53,699 nt of DNA from Streptomyces adustus (GTDB taxonomy: Bacteria; Actinomycetota; Actinomycetes; Streptomycetales; Streptomycetaceae). Of this stretch, positions 8,615 to 17,610 are shown piece after piece; the first letter of the stretch is position 1; every line of letters begins with the position of its first letter. The notes beneath the pieces were generated by a model, which did no database searches, was not told the origin of the DNA, and worked only from the letters and a program-made list of their open reading frames with translations. Position numbers and translations under genes: made by a program. The DNA is taken from NCBI RefSeq assembly GCF_009377175.1, contig NZ_VJZD01000034.1, forward strand, positions 1 through 53,699, in the 5' to 3' direction.

Positions 8615-9841
8615 CTAGCGGATGGGCATCCCCGACAGGGTGCGGGCGATCACCAGCCGCTGGATCTCGCTGGTGCCCTCGAAGATCGTGTAGATCGCCG
8701 CGTCCCGGTGCATCCGCTCCACCGGGTACTCCCGGGTGTAGCCGTTGCCGCCCAGGATCTGGATGGCCTGTCCGGTCACCTTCTTCGCGGTCTCACTCGC
8801 GAACAGCTTCGACATCGACCCCTCGGCCGAGGTGAACGGCCGGCCGTTGACCGCCATCCAGGAGGCCCGCCACACCAGCAGCCGCGCCGCGTCGATGGAC
8901 GTGCGCATGTCGGCGAGCTGGAAGGCCACGCCCTGGTTGTCGATGATCGGCCGGCCGAACTGCTCGCGGGTCGTGGCGTAGTCGAGGGCGACCTCGTAGG
9001 CGGCGCGGGCGGTGCCCACCGCCATCGCGCCCACGGCCGGGCGGGACGCCTCGAAGGTGGCCATCGCCGCGTTCTTCACTCGCTCGCCGCCCGACCTGGC
9101 CCGCTCGCGCGCCCGGGCGAGGCGCTCGTCCAGCTTCTCCTTGCCGCCCAGCAGGCAGGAACCGGGGACGCGCACGTTCTCCAGGACGACCTCGGCGGTG
9201 TGCGAGGCGCGGATGCCGTGCTTCTTGAACTTCTGCCCCTGGGACAGGCCCGGCGTGTTCGGCGGGACGATGAAGGACGCGTGGCCCTTGGAGCCGAGCT
9301 CGGAGTCGACCACGGCGACGACCACGTGGACGTTGGCGATGCCGCCGTTGGTCGCCCAGGTCTTCGTGCCGTTGATCACCCACTCGTCCTTGGCCTCGTC
9401 GTAGACGGCACGGGTGCGCAGGGAGGCCACGTCGGAGCCGGCGTCCGGCTCGGAGGAACAGAAGGCGGCGACCTTCACGTCGTTCGCGTCGCCGTACATC
9501 TGCGGGATCCAGGTGCCGATCTGCTCCTCGGTGCCGTTGGCGAGGACGCCCACGGCGGCGAGGCCGGTGCCCACGATCGACAGGGCGATGCCCGCGTCGC
9601 CCCAGAACAGCTCCTCCATGGCCATGGGGATGCCGAGGCCGGTGGGGTCGAAGTACTGCTGGGCGTAGAAGTCGAGGGAGTAGATTCCGACCTTGGCGGC
9701 CTCCTGGATGACCGGCCAGGGAGTCTCCTCACGCTCGTCCCATTCGGCGGCCGCGGGGCGGATGACGTCGGCGGCGAAACCGTGCAGCCAGTCCCGGACC
9801 TCCTTCTGTTCGTCGTTGAGCTCCATGGTGAACTCGGCCAT
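8615..9841 (-). CDS. Acyl-CoA dehydrogenase
   Basis: A 408-residue FAD-dependent acyl-CoA dehydrogenase for the first step of fatty acid or branched acyl-CoA beta-oxidation. The FAD/substrate signatures [16 protein letters not shown] and the C-terminal block [18 protein letters not shown], with catalytic Glu in FEGTSEIQ, are intact; length is normal. ATG 9841 is preceded by GGAGGGGAC. Chain-length preference cannot be read. It is divergent from a TetR gene and carries a palindromic site 29 bp upstream, so it is likely repressed by that regulator until an acyl-CoA ligand appears. The stop TAG lies in a CTAG. Confidence 0.93.
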   Translation of the reverse strand: MAEFTMELNDEQKEVRDWLHGFAADVIRPAAAEWDEREETPWPVIQEAAKVGIYSLDFYAQQYFDPTGLGIPMAMEELFWGDAGIALSIVGTGLAAVGVLANGTEEQIGTWIPQMYGDANDVKVAAFCSSEPDAGSDVASLRTRAVYDEAKDEWVINGTKTWATNGGIANVHVVVAVVDSELGSKGHASFIVPPNTPGLSQGQKFKKHGIRASHTAEVVLENVRVPGSCLLGGKEKLDERLARARERARSGGERVKNAAMATFEASRPAVGAMAVGTARAAYEVALDYATTREQFGRPIIDNQGVAFQLADMRTSIDAARLLVWRASWMAVNGRPFTSAEGSMSKLFASETAKKVTGQAIQILGGNGYTREYPVERMHRDAAIYTIFEGTSEIQRLVIARTLSGMPIR

Positions 9842-9869
9842 GTCCCCTCCAGCGGCGGCGCACGTGCAT

Positions 9870-9906
9870 GTTACTAGCGGTAACGCGAGTCTGTTACCGA
9901 CGGGTA
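9870..9906. promoter_or_regulatory. Candidate TetR operator
   Basis: A perfect inverted repeat GTTAC-TAGCG-GTAAC lies at 9870-9884, followed by a weaker second element TACC-GACG-GGTA at 9895-9906. The pair sits in the divergent promoter region of the acyl-CoA dehydrogenase and TetR genes. TTAC/GTAA arms are typical of TetR regulators of fatty acid catabolism in actinobacteria. Binding is inferred. Confidence 0.6.
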
Positions 9907-10013
9907 GGCGATGTCAACTCCTGATGACCGGTCGGCAGCCCGTTCGATGTCAGGGGGGTGTTGAGTGTTACTTTGCGCAGGCGTCACCGAACCAGCACGG
10001 GTGGGGAGAGCTC

Positions 10014-10658
10014 ATGGACACCACACAGCGGACCGATCAGCAGCGGGCCGCCGACCGTCGACGGCGCGAGCTGCTGGAGGCCGCCGACCGCGTGGTGCTC
10101 CGCGACGGCCCGCAGGCGTCGATGAACGCCATCGCGGCGGAGGCCGGCATCACCAAGCCGATCCTCTACCGGCACTTCGGCGACAAGGGCGGACTGTACG
10201 CCGCCCTGGCCACGCGGCACACGGACGCCCTGCTCGCCTCGCTGCGGGCCGCGCTGGACGCGCCCGCCGAACGGCGCGAGCGGGTCGAGGCCACCCTCGA
10301 CACCTACCTCGCGGCGATCGAGGCACGCCCCCAGGTGTACCGGTTCCTGATGCACCCGGCGGAGGGCGGCCAGGCCGGCGACCAGGGCTTCGACGTGGGC
10401 AAGCACAGCGCGCCGCTGCTGCGGCGGATGGGCGAGGAACTGGCCCAGGTGATCGAGGAGCGGGTGGATCTGGGTCCGGGCAGCCAGCAGCTGGCACGGG
10501 TCTGGGGACACGGGATCGTCGGCATGATGCACGCGGCCGGCGACTGGTGGCTGGGCGAACGGCCGTGCTCCCGCGCCGAACTCGTGCGCAGTCTCGCCGA
10601 CCTGCTGTGGGGCCGGCTGGCTGCGGCCGGCGACAAGGTGGGCGGCCCGGGGTTCTGA
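10014..10658 (+). CDS. TetR-family transcriptional regulator
   Basis: A 214-residue regulator. The N-terminal TetR helix-turn-helix is clear (ASMNAIAAEAGITKPILYRHF, about residues 38-60) and the rest is a helical ligand-binding domain containing TYLAAIEARPQVYRFLMHP. ATG 10014 follows GGGGAGAG. Divergent orientation to an acyl-CoA dehydrogenase and the shared palindrome point to acyl-CoA-responsive repression. An upstream in-frame extension to 9693 runs through the operator and is rejected. Confidence 0.9.
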   Translation: MDTTQRTDQQRAADRRRRELLEAADRVVLRDGPQASMNAIAAEAGITKPILYRHFGDKGGLYAALATRHTDALLASLRAALDAPAERRERVEATLDTYLAAIEARPQVYRFLMHPAEGGQAGDQGFDVGKHSAPLLRRMGEELAQVIEERVDLGPGSQQLARVWGHGIVGMMHAAGDWWLGERPCSRAELVRSLADLLWGRLAAAGDKVGGPGF

Positions 10659-10723
10659 GACCCCGCGCCCCGGCGCCGGTCCGCCCGAGGCGCGTCGGAC
10701 GGGCCCGGCGCGTCCGCACGTAC

Positions 10724-10859
10724 GGACGCGCACCGCGACGTCGGGACCGGCCGGCCCGCCCCTGCGGACGCGCACCCCGACATTGGGGGCCGGTCCGCCG
10801 GCGCGTACGGACGCGCACCGCGGCGTCGGCGGCCGGTCCGCCCGCGCGGACGCGTCACC
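10724..10859. repeat. Degenerate tandem repeat of about 42 bp
   Basis: The word GGACGCGCACC starts at 10724, 10766 and 10809, with a variant GGACGCGTCACC at 10848, giving about four units with a period of 39-43 bp. The units also share GGCCGGTCCGCC. The last unit contains the stop codon of the deformylase gene. The array fills the space between the convergent TetR and deformylase genes. Confidence 0.7.
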
Positions 10860-11394
10860 TGTGCCAGGGGGCCCGCTTCACCTGCCGCATCAGCCGGTGG
10901 CCGCGCCATCCCGTCACCCGGTCCGCGTACACCGTACCGTCCAGATGATCACATTCGTGTTGCAGACAGCGGGCGAAGAAGCCGGTCCCGTGCACGGTGA
11001 CCGGCTCGCCCGTCACCGTGAACCCCTCGACGACCGCGTGGTCGTGACGCTCGGTCCCCGCCTCCAGGCCCGGCAGGGACAGGCAGCCCTCCGGCCCGCG
11101 CAGCACCAGTCCGTCCGCCGTGACCAGCCGGGGGTTCACCACGTGCCCAAGGTGCCGGACGTCCTCGTCGTCCGGGCAGTCGTACACGAACACCCGCAGC
11201 GCTTCGCCGACCTGGTTCGCGGCCAGTCCCACCCCCTGCGCCGCGTACATCGTGGCGAACAGGTCCTCCACGAGTCGGGCCAGTTCGGGACCGAAGTCGG
11301 TGACCTCGGCGCACGGGCTGTGCAGCACCGGGTCGCCGAGCAGGGTGAGGGGCCGGACGCGCCCGCGGGCGCCCGGGATCGGACCGTGTCGCAT
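10855..11394 (-). CDS. def: Peptide deformylase
   Basis: A 179-residue metalloenzyme that removes the formyl group from N-terminal formyl-methionine of new proteins. All three motifs are present: GVGLAANQVG, EGCLSLPG (metal Cys) and QHECDHLDG (HExxH-type metal ligands and catalytic Glu). ATG 11394 (MRHGPIPG) was chosen because no plausible start lies just upstream; a clear Shine-Dalgarno is missing, so the start is less certain. Streptomycetes have several def paralogues; this one sits beside murT/gatD. Confidence 0.92.
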   Translation of the reverse strand: MRHGPIPGARGRVRPLTLLGDPVLHSPCAEVTDFGPELARLVEDLFATMYAAQGVGLAANQVGEALRVFVYDCPDDEDVRHLGHVVNPRLVTADGLVLRGPEGCLSLPGLEAGTERHDHAVVEGFTVTGEPVTVHGTGFFARCLQHECDHLDGTVYADRVTGWRGHRLMRQVKRAPWHR

Positions 11395-11553
11395 GGCGGC
11401 AAGGGTACGGTCCTGACAGCCACGCGGATGTCGCGTGGGTGCCGCGGGGGTGCCAGGGTTCGGGAGTGTGAATGGATCTCGATAGGCTGAGGTCCACACC
11501 ACGTTGCCGAACGGCTTGAGGCGCGGCGCGTACGCAAGGAGGATCGAGAACTG

Positions 11554-12792
11554 ATGGCAGGCAACTCGGACCCGCTCACGCCGCGGGCCAAGATCGCCGT
11601 GACCGCGGGCAAGGCGGTCGCGGCGGCATCGCGCGCAGCAGGGCGCGGCAGCGGTTCGGTGATCGGCGGACGGGTGGCGCTCAAGCTCGACCCCGACCTG
11701 CTCGCCCGGCTCGCCCAGCACTTGGACGTCGTCCTGGTCTCGGCGACCAACGGCAAGACGACCACCACCCGGCTGATCGCGGAGGCCCTGGGCGCCGCGG
11801 GCCCGGTCGTGTCCAACGCGCTCGGCGCGAACATGCCGGCCGGCATCACCTCGGCGCTCGCGGGCGGTTCGGAAGCCCGCTACGCGGTGATAGAGGTCGA
11901 CGAGAAGTACCTCGCGGGCGTGGCCCGGGACACCGACCCGAAGTGCATCGCGCTGCTCAACCTCTCCCGCGACCAGCTCGACCGCGCGGCCGAGACGCGG
12001 ATGCTGGCGGAGAACTGGCGTGAGGGCCTGGCCGGTTCCAAGGCCGTCGTCGTCGCCAACGCGGACGACCCGCTGGTCGTGTGGGCCGCGTCCTCGTCCG
12101 CCAATGTGATCTGGGTCGCAGCCGGGCAGATGTGGAAGGACGACGCCTGGTCCTGCCCGTCCTGCGGCGGTGTGATGCAGCGTCCGGGCGACGACTGGTT
12201 CTGCGGCGACTGCGGCTTCCGCCGGCCGTCGCCGAGCTGGGCGCTGTCCGGCGACCACGTCCTCGACCCGCACGGTTCGGCCTGGCCGATCCACCTCCAG
12301 CTGCCGGGCCGCGCCAACAAGGCCAACGCCGCCTCCTCGGCCGCGGTCGCCGCCGTCTTCGGGGTGCCGCCGCAGGTGGCCCTGGAGCGCATGTACCAGG
12401 TGCAGGCCGTGGCCGGCCGCTATGACGTCGTGCAGTTCATGCAGCGCGACCTGCGGCTGCTGCTCGCCAAGAACCCGGCCGGCTGGCTGGAGACGTTCTC
12501 CCTGATCGACCCGCCGCCGACCCCGGTGATCCTGTCGGTGAACGCGCGCGGCGCCGACGGCACGGACACCTCGTGGCTGTGGGACGTCGACTACACCCGG
12601 CTGACCGGCCACCCGATCTTCGTGATCGGCGACCGGAAGCTGGACCTCGCGGTACGTCTGGAGGTCGCCAACCAGAGCTTCCAGGTGTGCGAGAGCGTCG
12701 ACCAGGCCGTGCAGATGGCACCTCCCGGGCGGATCGAGGTCATCGCGAACTACACCGCCTTCCAGGACCTGCGCCGCCGCGTCGGCAACTGA
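11554..12792 (+). CDS. murT: MurT subunit of lipid II isoglutaminyl synthase
   Basis: A 412-residue Mur-ligase-like protein which, with GatD, amidates the D-glutamate of lipid II to D-isoglutamine. It has the Mur P-loop SATNGKTTTTRL (about residues 63-74), the Mur central motif VIEVDEKYL, a zinc-ribbon insert with C201, C204, C217 and C220 (CPSCGG and FCGDCGF) and the C-terminal DUF1727 domain (WLWDVDYTRL, IANYTAF). ATG 11554 follows AAGGAGGATCGAGAACTG. It is the first gene of the murT-gatD operon, 21 bases before gatD. Confidence 0.95.
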   Translation: MAGNSDPLTPRAKIAVTAGKAVAAASRAAGRGSGSVIGGRVALKLDPDLLARLAQHLDVVLVSATNGKTTTTRLIAEALGAAGPVVSNALGANMPAGITSALAGGSEARYAVIEVDEKYLAGVARDTDPKCIALLNLSRDQLDRAAETRMLAENWREGLAGSKAVVVANADDPLVVWAASSSANVIWVAAGQMWKDDAWSCPSCGGVMQRPGDDWFCGDCGFRRPSPSWALSGDHVLDPHGSAWPIHLQLPGRANKANAASSAAVAAVFGVPPQVALERMYQVQAVAGRYDVVQFMQRDLRLLLAKNPAGWLETFSLIDPPPTPVILSVNARGADGTDTSWLWDVDYTRLTGHPIFVIGDRKLDLAVRLEVANQSFQVCESVDQAVQMAPPGRIEVIANYTAFQDLRRRVGN

Positions 12793-12813
12793 CCCACCAA
12801 GGACGGTCATCTC

Positions 12814-13542
12814 ATGAGCGACAACCAACTGCGGATCGTCTGGGTCTACCCCGACCTCCTCAGCACCTACGGCGACCAGGGCAACGTCCTCGTCGTGGAA
12901 CGCCGGGCCCGGCAGCGCGGCCTCGACGTGGCCCGGATGGACGTACGCAGCGACCAGCCGATCCCGACCTCCGGCGACATCTACCTCATCGGTGGCGGCG
13001 AGGACCGGCCGCAGCGGCTCGCGGCCGAGCGGCTGCGCCGCGACGGGCACCTGTACCGGGCCGTGGAGAACGGCGCGATCGTGTTCTCGGTGTGCGCCGG
13101 CTACCAGATCCTCGGCCAGGAGTTCGTCAACGACCTGGGCCAGCGCGAGCCGGGTCTCGGGCTGCTGGACGTCACGACGGTGCGCGGCACCGGTGAGCGC
13201 TGCGTCGGCGACGTGCTCGCGGACATCGACTCGCGGCTCGGTCTGCCCCCGCTGACCGGCTTCGAGAACCACCAGGGCGTCACCCAGCTCGGCCCCACCG
13301 CCCGCCCCTTCGCCCAGGTGCGGATCGGCCGGGGCAACGGCACGGGGGACGGCACGGAGGGCGCGTACAACGACACGGTCTTCGGTACGTACATGCACGG
13401 GCCCGTGCTCGCCCGCAACCCTCAGGTCGCGGACCTGCTGCTGAAGCTGGCCCTGGACGTGAACGCGCTGCCGCCGATCGACGACCACTGGTACGAGGCG
13501 CTGCGCAACGAGCGGATCGCGGCCGCGCAGCAGCCTGCCTGA
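12814..13542 (+). CDS. gatD: GatD glutamine amidotransferase subunit of lipid II amidation
   Basis: A 242-residue class I (CobB/CobQ-like) glutaminase that supplies ammonia to MurT. The nucleophile is C94 in VFSVCAGYQILGQ, the same position as in characterised GatD proteins, and the catalytic His is H195 in YMHGPVLARNP. The substrate-binding R and ENHQG features are present. ATG 12814 follows AAGGACGG. Its tight linkage to murT makes the assignment secure. It acts on the cytoplasmic face on lipid II before export. Confidence 0.95.
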   Translation: MSDNQLRIVWVYPDLLSTYGDQGNVLVVERRARQRGLDVARMDVRSDQPIPTSGDIYLIGGGEDRPQRLAAERLRRDGHLYRAVENGAIVFSVCAGYQILGQEFVNDLGQREPGLGLLDVTTVRGTGERCVGDVLADIDSRLGLPPLTGFENHQGVTQLGPTARPFAQVRIGRGNGTGDGTEGAYNDTVFGTYMHGPVLARNPQVADLLLKLALDVNALPPIDDHWYEALRNERIAAAQQPA

Positions 13543-13554
13543 ACGTCTCTGCAC

Positions 13555-13606
13555 AGGCCCGTCGGACACCTTGCGGACACCCGTCCGTTGCCCGTCCGAC
13601 GGGCCT
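13555..13606 (+). terminator. Terminator after gatD
   Basis: Perfect 13-bp arms AGGCCCGTCGGAC (13555-13567) and GTCCGACGGGCCT (13594-13606) flank a 26-base loop, 12 bp after the gatD stop. Confidence 0.6.
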
Positions 13607-13664
13607 TCCGCACAGGTGAGCGGGCCCGTCTGACACCCTGTCCGCACAGGTGAGCGGGCCCGTC
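13607..13664. repeat. Perfect 24-bp direct repeat upstream of pfkA
   Basis: A 24-bp word beginning TCCGCACAGGTGAGCGGG occurs at 13607-13630 and identically at 13641-13664 (period 34 bp). A degraded relative overlaps the preceding terminator (GCACAGGCCCGTC). It lies about 110-170 bp upstream of the pfkA start, so it could be a regulator site or simple slippage. Confidence 0.8.
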
Positions 13665-13775
13665 CAGCAGGCGGACGCACGGTGCGGTCCGGCCCCCTCC
13701 TGACGCTAGGGTGGCGACGTCCGTGCCGGACAGCGTGGTTCGGCCCCGGCCCACGTGGAGAAGGTTTTTCGGGCT

Positions 13776-14801
<1,026 letters not shown>

Positions 14802-14818
14802 CCGCTTTTGCGGGCTTC

Positions 14819-14854
14819 AGCCGCCCCCGGCCGCAGTCGCGGCCGGGGGCGGCT
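14819..14854 (+). terminator. Strong terminator after pfkA
   Basis: Perfect 16-bp arms AGCCGCCCCCGGCCGC (14819-14834) and GCGGCCGGGGGCGGCT (14839-14854) with a four-base loop AGTC, 18 bp after the stop. Confidence 0.85.
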
Positions 14855-14922
14855 CTAGTCTGGGTGCGGACAGACAGCTGTGGACAGACAGCGCGCAACC
14901 CCCACGAACCAGGAGCCGGCGG

Positions 14923-15873
14923 ATGGATCACAGCGGGCACGGCATGACCATGGATCTGCCGCCGTTCACGCTGGGGCGAGGTCTTCAGTGGTCGGCGGAC
15001 CCCTTCTTCCTCGTGGCCTGCCTGCTGGCACTGGCCCTGTACGGCTGGGGGGTCGTCAGACTGCGGCGGCGCGGGGACGCCTGGCCGGTCGGCCGGACCG
15101 TGTCGTTCACCGTCGGCGTGCTGACGGTCATGGCGGTGATGTGCACCGCGCTGAACGACTACGGGATGGTCATGTTCAGCGTGCACATGGTGCAGCACAT
15201 GGTGATCAGCATGCTGTCGCCGATCCTGATCCTGCTCGGTGCCCCGGCCACCCTGGCGCTGCGCGCGCTGCCGGTCGCGGGCCGGGGCCGCAAGGGGCCG
15301 CGCGAGCTGCTGCTGGCGCTGCTGCACAGCCGCTACATGCGGATCATCACGCATCCGGCGTTCACGATCCCGCTGTTCATCGCGAGCCTGTACGCCCTGT
15401 ACTTCTCCCCGCTGTTCGACTTCCTGATGGGCTCCCGGGCGGGGCACATCGCGATGATGGTGCACTTCCTCGCCGTCGGCGTGGTGTTCTTCTGGCCGAT
15501 CATCGGCGTGGATCCCGGGCCGAACCGGCCGGGTCATCTGATGCGGATGCTGGAGCTGTTCGCGGGCATGCCGTTCCACGCGTTCTTCGGTATCGCGCTG
15601 ATGATGGCGTCGACGCCGATGGTCGACAGCTTCCGCAACCCGCCCGCCTCGCTCGCCATCGACGCCCTCTCCGACCAGAACGCGGCCGGCGGCATCGCGT
15701 GGGCGTTCAGCGAGATCCCTTCGGTGCTGGTGCTGATCGCACTGCTGTTCCAGTGGTACGGGTCCGAGCAGCGGCAGGCCAAGCGCTCGGACCGGGCCGC
15801 GGAGCGTGACGGCGACAAGGAGCTGGAGGCGTACAACGCCTACCTGGCCTCCCTGAACGCACAGGGGCGCTGA
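14923..15873 (+). CDS. CtaG-like cytochrome c oxidase assembly membrane protein
   Basis: A 316-residue polytopic membrane protein of the caa3_CtaG family with about seven hydrophobic segments (for example residues 26-44, 63-85, 95-112, 145-165, 180-200). Conserved His/Met-rich features are seen: the N-terminal MDHSGHGMTMD, FSVHMVQHMVISML and GMPFHAFFGIALM, fitting copper handling for cytochrome oxidase. ATG 14923 follows GGAGCCGGCGG. This family is distinct from the periplasmic Cox11/CtaG of proteobacteria. The C-terminal tail is charged and probably cytoplasmic. Confidence 0.9.
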   Translation: MDHSGHGMTMDLPPFTLGRGLQWSADPFFLVACLLALALYGWGVVRLRRRGDAWPVGRTVSFTVGVLTVMAVMCTALNDYGMVMFSVHMVQHMVISMLSPILILLGAPATLALRALPVAGRGRKGPRELLLALLHSRYMRIITHPAFTIPLFIASLYALYFSPLFDFLMGSRAGHIAMMVHFLAVGVVFFWPIIGVDPGPNRPGHLMRMLELFAGMPFHAFFGIALMMASTPMVDSFRNPPASLAIDALSDQNAAGGIAWAFSEIPSVLVLIALLFQWYGSEQRQAKRSDRAAERDGDKELEAYNAYLASLNAQGR

Positions 15874-15878
15874 GGCCC

Positions 15879-15898
15879 GCCGGCCCGCTCCGGGCCGG
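15879..15898 (+). terminator. Short hairpin after the CtaG-like gene
   Basis: GCCGGCCCG-CTC-CGGGCCGG lies 5 bp after the stop codon; 8-bp GC-only stem with a three-base loop. Confidence 0.45.
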
Positions 15899-16033
15899 GC
15901 CGGGCCGCCACAGCGGCGGTGGGCACTCCCCCGACGGCACCTCGCCCGCGCACGGGCGGTACCGGCGAGCCGGAACCGGGGCACCATGGAGGGGGACGAA
16001 CCCTGAGCAGGGTGTCCTGAGGAGGGTGTCGCG

Positions 16034-16210
16034 ATGCCCGGTTCCACGGACGGTTCCACGAGAGCGATGGGGGTGCTCACCCTCGGCGGCCTCGTCGTGG
16101 TGACGGCCTACACGGTGGCGCTCGGCAGCAACGGCTGGCTGTGGTTCGGCTGGGTCGTGCTGGGACTGCTCACCCTGGCCATGATCGTCACCGACCACCG
16201 ACCCGCCTAG
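16034..16210 (+). CDS. 58-residue membrane protein
   Basis: A short gene (58 residues, MPGSTDGSTRAMG start) with two adjacent hydrophobic helices, about residues 13-31 and 36-53, separated by SNGWLW. The start is supported by GGAGGG (16021-16026) seven bases before ATG 16034, and third positions are GC-rich as in real genes. The function is unknown. Its TAG stop (16208-16210) is part of the CTAG that borders a short mobile element, so the element inserted exactly at the end of the gene without changing the protein. Confidence 0.75.
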   Translation: MPGSTDGSTRAMGVLTLGGLVVVTAYTVALGSNGWLWFGWVVLGLLTLAMIVTDHRPA

Positions 16211-16381
16211 GGCCTGTCTGACAATTCCCGTCTGCCCGGCGACGCCATGCACGCCCTCTCGCCGCACCGGCCCCAAGCCCGAGTACATCCAGTACGCAGG
16301 CCTGGGGCCGGCACACCGAGAGCACGCACCTGACGCCGCCGGGCCGCCCTTCGGGCGACGACGCGAATTGTCAGACAGGCC
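16211..16381. mobile_element. MITE-like element, copy 1 (171 bp)
   Basis: A non-coding element with perfect 17-bp terminal inverted repeats GGCCTGTCTGACAATTC / GAATTGTCAGACAGGCC, flanked on both sides by CTAG (16207-16210 and 16382-16385), which looks like a 4-bp target duplication. Inside are further inverted segments (for example CGGCCCC with GGGGCCG), so the whole transcript could fold into a long hairpin. A second copy of the same length and orientation, about 92% identical by my count, lies at 31442-31612. No transposase is encoded. TIR style and a CTAG target resemble IS5-family derivatives (inference). Confidence 0.85.
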
Positions 16382-16404
16382 CTAGCCCGGCGCCCGCCGG
16401 GGGC

Positions 16405-17610
16405 TCACGTGCCGGTCAGCCGGCCCGCCGAGTGCACGCCCGGCTGGTACTTCGGCAGCCGGGCGGTGATCTTCATGCCCGCCCCGACCGCGGTCTCGAT
16501 GACGAGGCCGTGGTCGTCGCCGTAGACCTGCCGCAGCCGGTCGTCGACGTTCGACAGTCCGATACCGCCGGACGGGCTGACCTCGCCCGCGAGGATGCGG
16601 CGCAGCAGGGCGGGGTCCATGCCCGCGCCGTCGTCCTCGATGACCACCAGGGCCTCGGCGCCCGCGTCCTGCGCGGTGATCTGGATGCGGCACGTGTCGG
16701 CCTTGCCCTCCAGACCGTGCTTGACGGCGTTCTCGACGAGGGGCTGGAGGCAGAGGAAGGGCAGCGCCACCGGCAGCACCTCGGGGGCGATCTGGAGGGT
16801 CACGGAGAGCCGGTCGCCGAAGCGGGCCCGGACCAGTGCCAGATAGTGGTCGATGGCGTGCAGCTCGTCGGCAAGGGTGGTGAACTCGCCGTGCCTGCGG
16901 AACGAGTAGCGGGTGAAGTCGGCGAACTCCAGCAGCAGCTCGCGGGCGCGCTCGGGGTCGGTGCGCACGAACGAGGCGATGACCGCGAGCGAGTTGAAGA
17001 TGAAGTGCGGGGAGATCTGGGCCCGCAGGACCTTGATCTCGGCCTCGATCAGCCGGGTCCGGGACTGGTCGAGGTCGGCCAGTTCCAGCTGCACGGACAC
17101 CCAGCGGGCGACCTCGCCGGCCGCCCGGAGCAGGACCGCGGACTCGCGGGGCGCGCAGGCGACGAGCGCGCCGCGCACCCGGTCGTCGACGGTGAGCGGG
17201 GCGACCACGGCCCAGCGCACCGGGCAGTCGGGGGCGTCGCAGTCCAGCCGGAACGCCTCGCCGCGGCCGGTCTCCAGCGGGCCCGCGAGCCGCTCCCTGA
17301 CCTCGGCCCGGTGATGACTGCCCGCTCCGTCCCAGACGAGGACGTCGTGGTCGTCGGCGAGGCACAGCGCGTCCGTGCCGAGCAGCGACCGCAGGGTGCG
17401 GGCCGATCTGCGGGCCGTCTCCCCGGTGAGGCCCTCGCGCAGCGGGGGCGCGGCGAGGGACGCGGTGTGCAGGGTCTGGAAGGTGGCGTGCTCGACGGGG
17501 GTGCCGAGACCGCCCTGGCTCTCCGGGCGTGCCGTGCGCCGCCCCAGCCAGAATCCGGCGGCCAGCAGGGGCAGCGCGGCCACGCACAGGCCCGCCAGGA
17601 ATCCGCTCAC
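16405..17610 (-). CDS. LytS-like sensor histidine kinase with GAF-type domain
   Basis: A 401-residue kinase. One N-terminal transmembrane helix (about residues 3-22) is followed by a GAF-like region (about 45-175) and a His_kinase domain of the LytS/YehU type with the phospho-acceptor H202 in QISPHFIFNS. The HATPase N-box (PLVENAVKHG) and G-box (EDDGAGMD, GIGLSNVDDR) follow. It lacks the 5TM sensor of classical LytS. GTG 17610 overlaps the stop of the upstream symporter gene (GTGA). With the LytTR regulator at the head of the same operon it should form the two-component pair controlling the transporter. Confidence 0.9.
   Translation of the reverse strand: MSGFLAGLCVAALPLLAAGFWLGRRTARPESQGGLGTPVEHATFQTLHTASLAAPPLREGLTGETARRSARTLRSLLGTDALCLADDHDVLVWDGAGSHHRAEVRERLAGPLETGRGEAFRLDCDAPDCPVRWAVVAPLTVDDRVRGALVACAPRESAVLLRAAGEVARWVSVQLELADLDQSRTRLIEAEIKVLRAQISPHFIFNSLAVIASFVRTDPERARELLLEFADFTRYSFRRHGEFTTLADELHAIDHYLALVRARFGDRLSVTLQIAPEVLPVALPFLCLQPLVENAVKHGLEGKADTCRIQITAQDAGAEALVVIEDDGAGMDPALLRRILAGEVSPSGGIGLSNVDDRLRQVYGDDHGLVIETAVGAGMKITARLPKYQPGVHSAGRLTGT

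Noticed and set aside
10855..13680. A 941-codon open frame on the minus strand
   Set aside because: Only its last 179 codons are the deformylase; the rest is antisense to murT and gatD, whose motifs and codon use are unmistakable. Long antisense frames are common at this GC content.
16211..16381. Possible small protein encoded in the 171-bp element (starts MYSGLGPVRREGVHG on the minus strand, also in copy 2)
   Set aside because: The frame runs out of the element into unrelated sequence differently in each copy, has no ribosome site, and substitutions between copies do not spare codons.
16382..17587. A 401-codon frame antisense-shifted on the kinase gene
   Set aside because: It is Arg/Pro/Gly-rich shadow of the histidine kinase, which has complete catalytic motifs in its own frame.
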